Origin: Gonium pectorale
Taxonomy: Eukaryota > Chlorophyta > Chlorophyceae > Chlamydomonadales > Volvocaceae
Length of the DNA: 27,089 nucleotides
Assembly: GCA_001584585.1 (NCBI GenBank)
Contig: LSYV01000073.1
Coordinates: forward strand, 506,545-533,633
Direction: 5' to 3'
Below the pieces are notes generated by a model that was not told the DNA's origin, ran no database searches, and saw only the letters and a list, made by a program, of their open reading frames with translations. The translations under genes and the position numbers were made by a program. Positions 25,871 to 27,089 of the stretch are shown here, in pieces. The stretch's first letter is position 1. Each line of letters begins with the position of its first letter.

Positions 25871-27089
25871 CTGCTGCTGGTGAGCTTGCTGGGCGGGCGG
25901 GCGCAGGGGCGCAATGAGGATTGAGGGGAGAGGAGACGTGCATATGGGCGAGTTGCGCGGCGGGCATTGAGACTGAGGAAAGGGGAGCGAGGAGAGTGGT
26001 GTGAGGTGGAGGCAGGGTTAAGAGCAGAGGAGGTGTGAGGGGGGCTGAGGGGCGAGGGTAACAACGGGTTGGCACTTTGGGGGCCACGTGGACGATTCGA
26101 TAACGAACTATTCCTTGAAGGGATATGACAGGTAGGAGCAAGTCAGCATCGATCCCTGTTCTCGCACCAGCCGACCAACTCCTTTGCGCCCAGCCTCCAC
26201 ATATGGCCCCCAAGCCTTTAACTGCGCACCTTAGTGGCGAGCCGCAGTCTCTGTGGTTGAGGCACCGCTGTTGCGCGCGAGATTTCAAAAGCAGCGACAG
26301 CAGCACAGCCTGTGGCGTCCCATTTACCATGAAATGCCTTCGCGATGCAAAGAGGAACGAAACGTGCATACTGACCGTAGATAAGGCAAGTACAGTCAGT
26401 CGTCGTGTCCCCATCGTTCTCTGAAATTGAACTGCGGACGCCTGAGAAGGTGGGAGCTAAAGCGGAAGCTCCCATACAGGAAAATATCTGCAATAGTTAA
26501 GCCTGTAATGAAAGCTGTGTGGAAGTGGCAGCTGTCGTTTGGAAACCTGGAAAGCAGTCGGATTCCGTCTTCCTATCGATTCTCTTTGCTGTAAGCAGCA
26601 GAATGGGGACCGCGGTGCTGTTTAACACGTCGCGGCGTCGCAGTACCCCCGTACGACAAACCACCCCCTCGGCACCTACCTACCCTTGCGCATCCCCACC
26701 CACCCCACCCCATTAGCGCTGGCAACCATTCCCCCATGTCCTGCCTGTCTAACTATCCCACCTGCGCACCCCCCATCCACTCGTGCCCCCCTCCCCCCTA
26801 CACACAAACACACACACCGGAATCTCCCGTGCCCCCTCCGGCTCCCGCATGCGCTCCCCCCTCCCCCCCTCATGCGCGCCCCCCTCATGCTTTTGTGGGC
26901 TGACTGTACTGGTCAAGCTTTCGCATCTACACAAGAAGGGAAACTCAGCTGGGTTTGGTTGCCCTCCCCTCCGTCCCCTCTCCACACGTTTCCCGCACCA
27001 CCCACCCACCCCCCCGCCCCGCCTGGACAGCCAGAGGCGCAGTGTGCGAGTGGAGTCGAGTTGGCTGGGAAGGGGGAGAGGAGGGGGGG
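25871..27089. other. Unresolved ABCG 5' region and C-rich simple sequence
   Basis: A long minus-strand frame stays open from 25684 to about 26414. Its middle (about 25890-26090) is Pro/Leu/Ser-rich low complexity, and it has a Cys-containing stretch (RCLNHRDCGSPLRCAVK) at about 26220-26275. This may hold the first ABCG exon or exons and signal peptide, but no start can be defended. From about 26640 to 27089 the plus strand is runs of C with short CA and CCT repeats. No gene was recognised there. Confidence 0.4.

Noticed and set aside
1..27089. CRISPR array, prokaryotic operon, rRNA genes
   Set aside because: No regularly spaced direct repeats, ribosome-binding-site-led gene chains or rRNA segments were seen.

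Overview
The window looks like nuclear DNA of a chlorophycean (Chlamydomonas/Volvox-type) green alga. Both real genes are split into many short GT-AG exons. The ABC transporter matches the cysteine-rich plant/algal ABCG24/28 type. The LINE carries a CCHC plus restriction-like endonuclease tail of the kind known from R2 and from Dualen/RandI elements of Chlamydomonas. No prokaryotic gene organisation is seen. The species assignment is inference. The gene models below were built by hand by matching reading frame and intron phase exon by exon.

Layout. (1) 1-3033: GC-rich accessory DNA with two copies of a tRNA-derived SINE (11-358 on minus, 2668-3018 on plus), C-rich low-complexity sequence, an 18-bp inverted repeat and a doubtful small plus-strand gene. 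(2) 3034-5186: mostly unassigned, with one armadillo-like minus-strand reading frame. (3) 5187-13374, minus strand: an ankyrin-Roc-COR (ROCO) GTPase in about 19 exons, with ten ankyrin repeats encoded almost exactly one per exon, then Roc, COR and a short tail. (4) 13832-about 25870, minus strand: an ABCG transporter in about 25 exons, with a Cys-rich N-terminal region, membrane anchor, ATPase domain and transmembrane domain, ending at 13832. (5) 25871-27089: 5' part or upstream region of the ABCG gene, ending in C-rich simple sequence.

The third-last ABCG intron (14399-18401, about 4 kb) holds a degenerate LINE in the same orientation as the gene. A third, opposite-strand SINE copy (16777-17107) sits inside the LINE's reverse-transcriptase frame, flanked by a perfect 15-bp duplication. 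The order of events is therefore ABCG intron, then LINE, then SINE. A fourth, old SINE fragment lies in a ROCO intron.

The transporter and the GTPase are neighbours on one strand about 460 bp apart, but nothing in the sequence shows a functional link. The main points of interest are the SINE family with its intact insertion signatures, the one-repeat-per-exon ankyrin-ROCO gene with a degraded G4 motif, an intronic segment more conserved than the duplicated exons beside it, and the ABCG mini-exons with one GC-AG intron.
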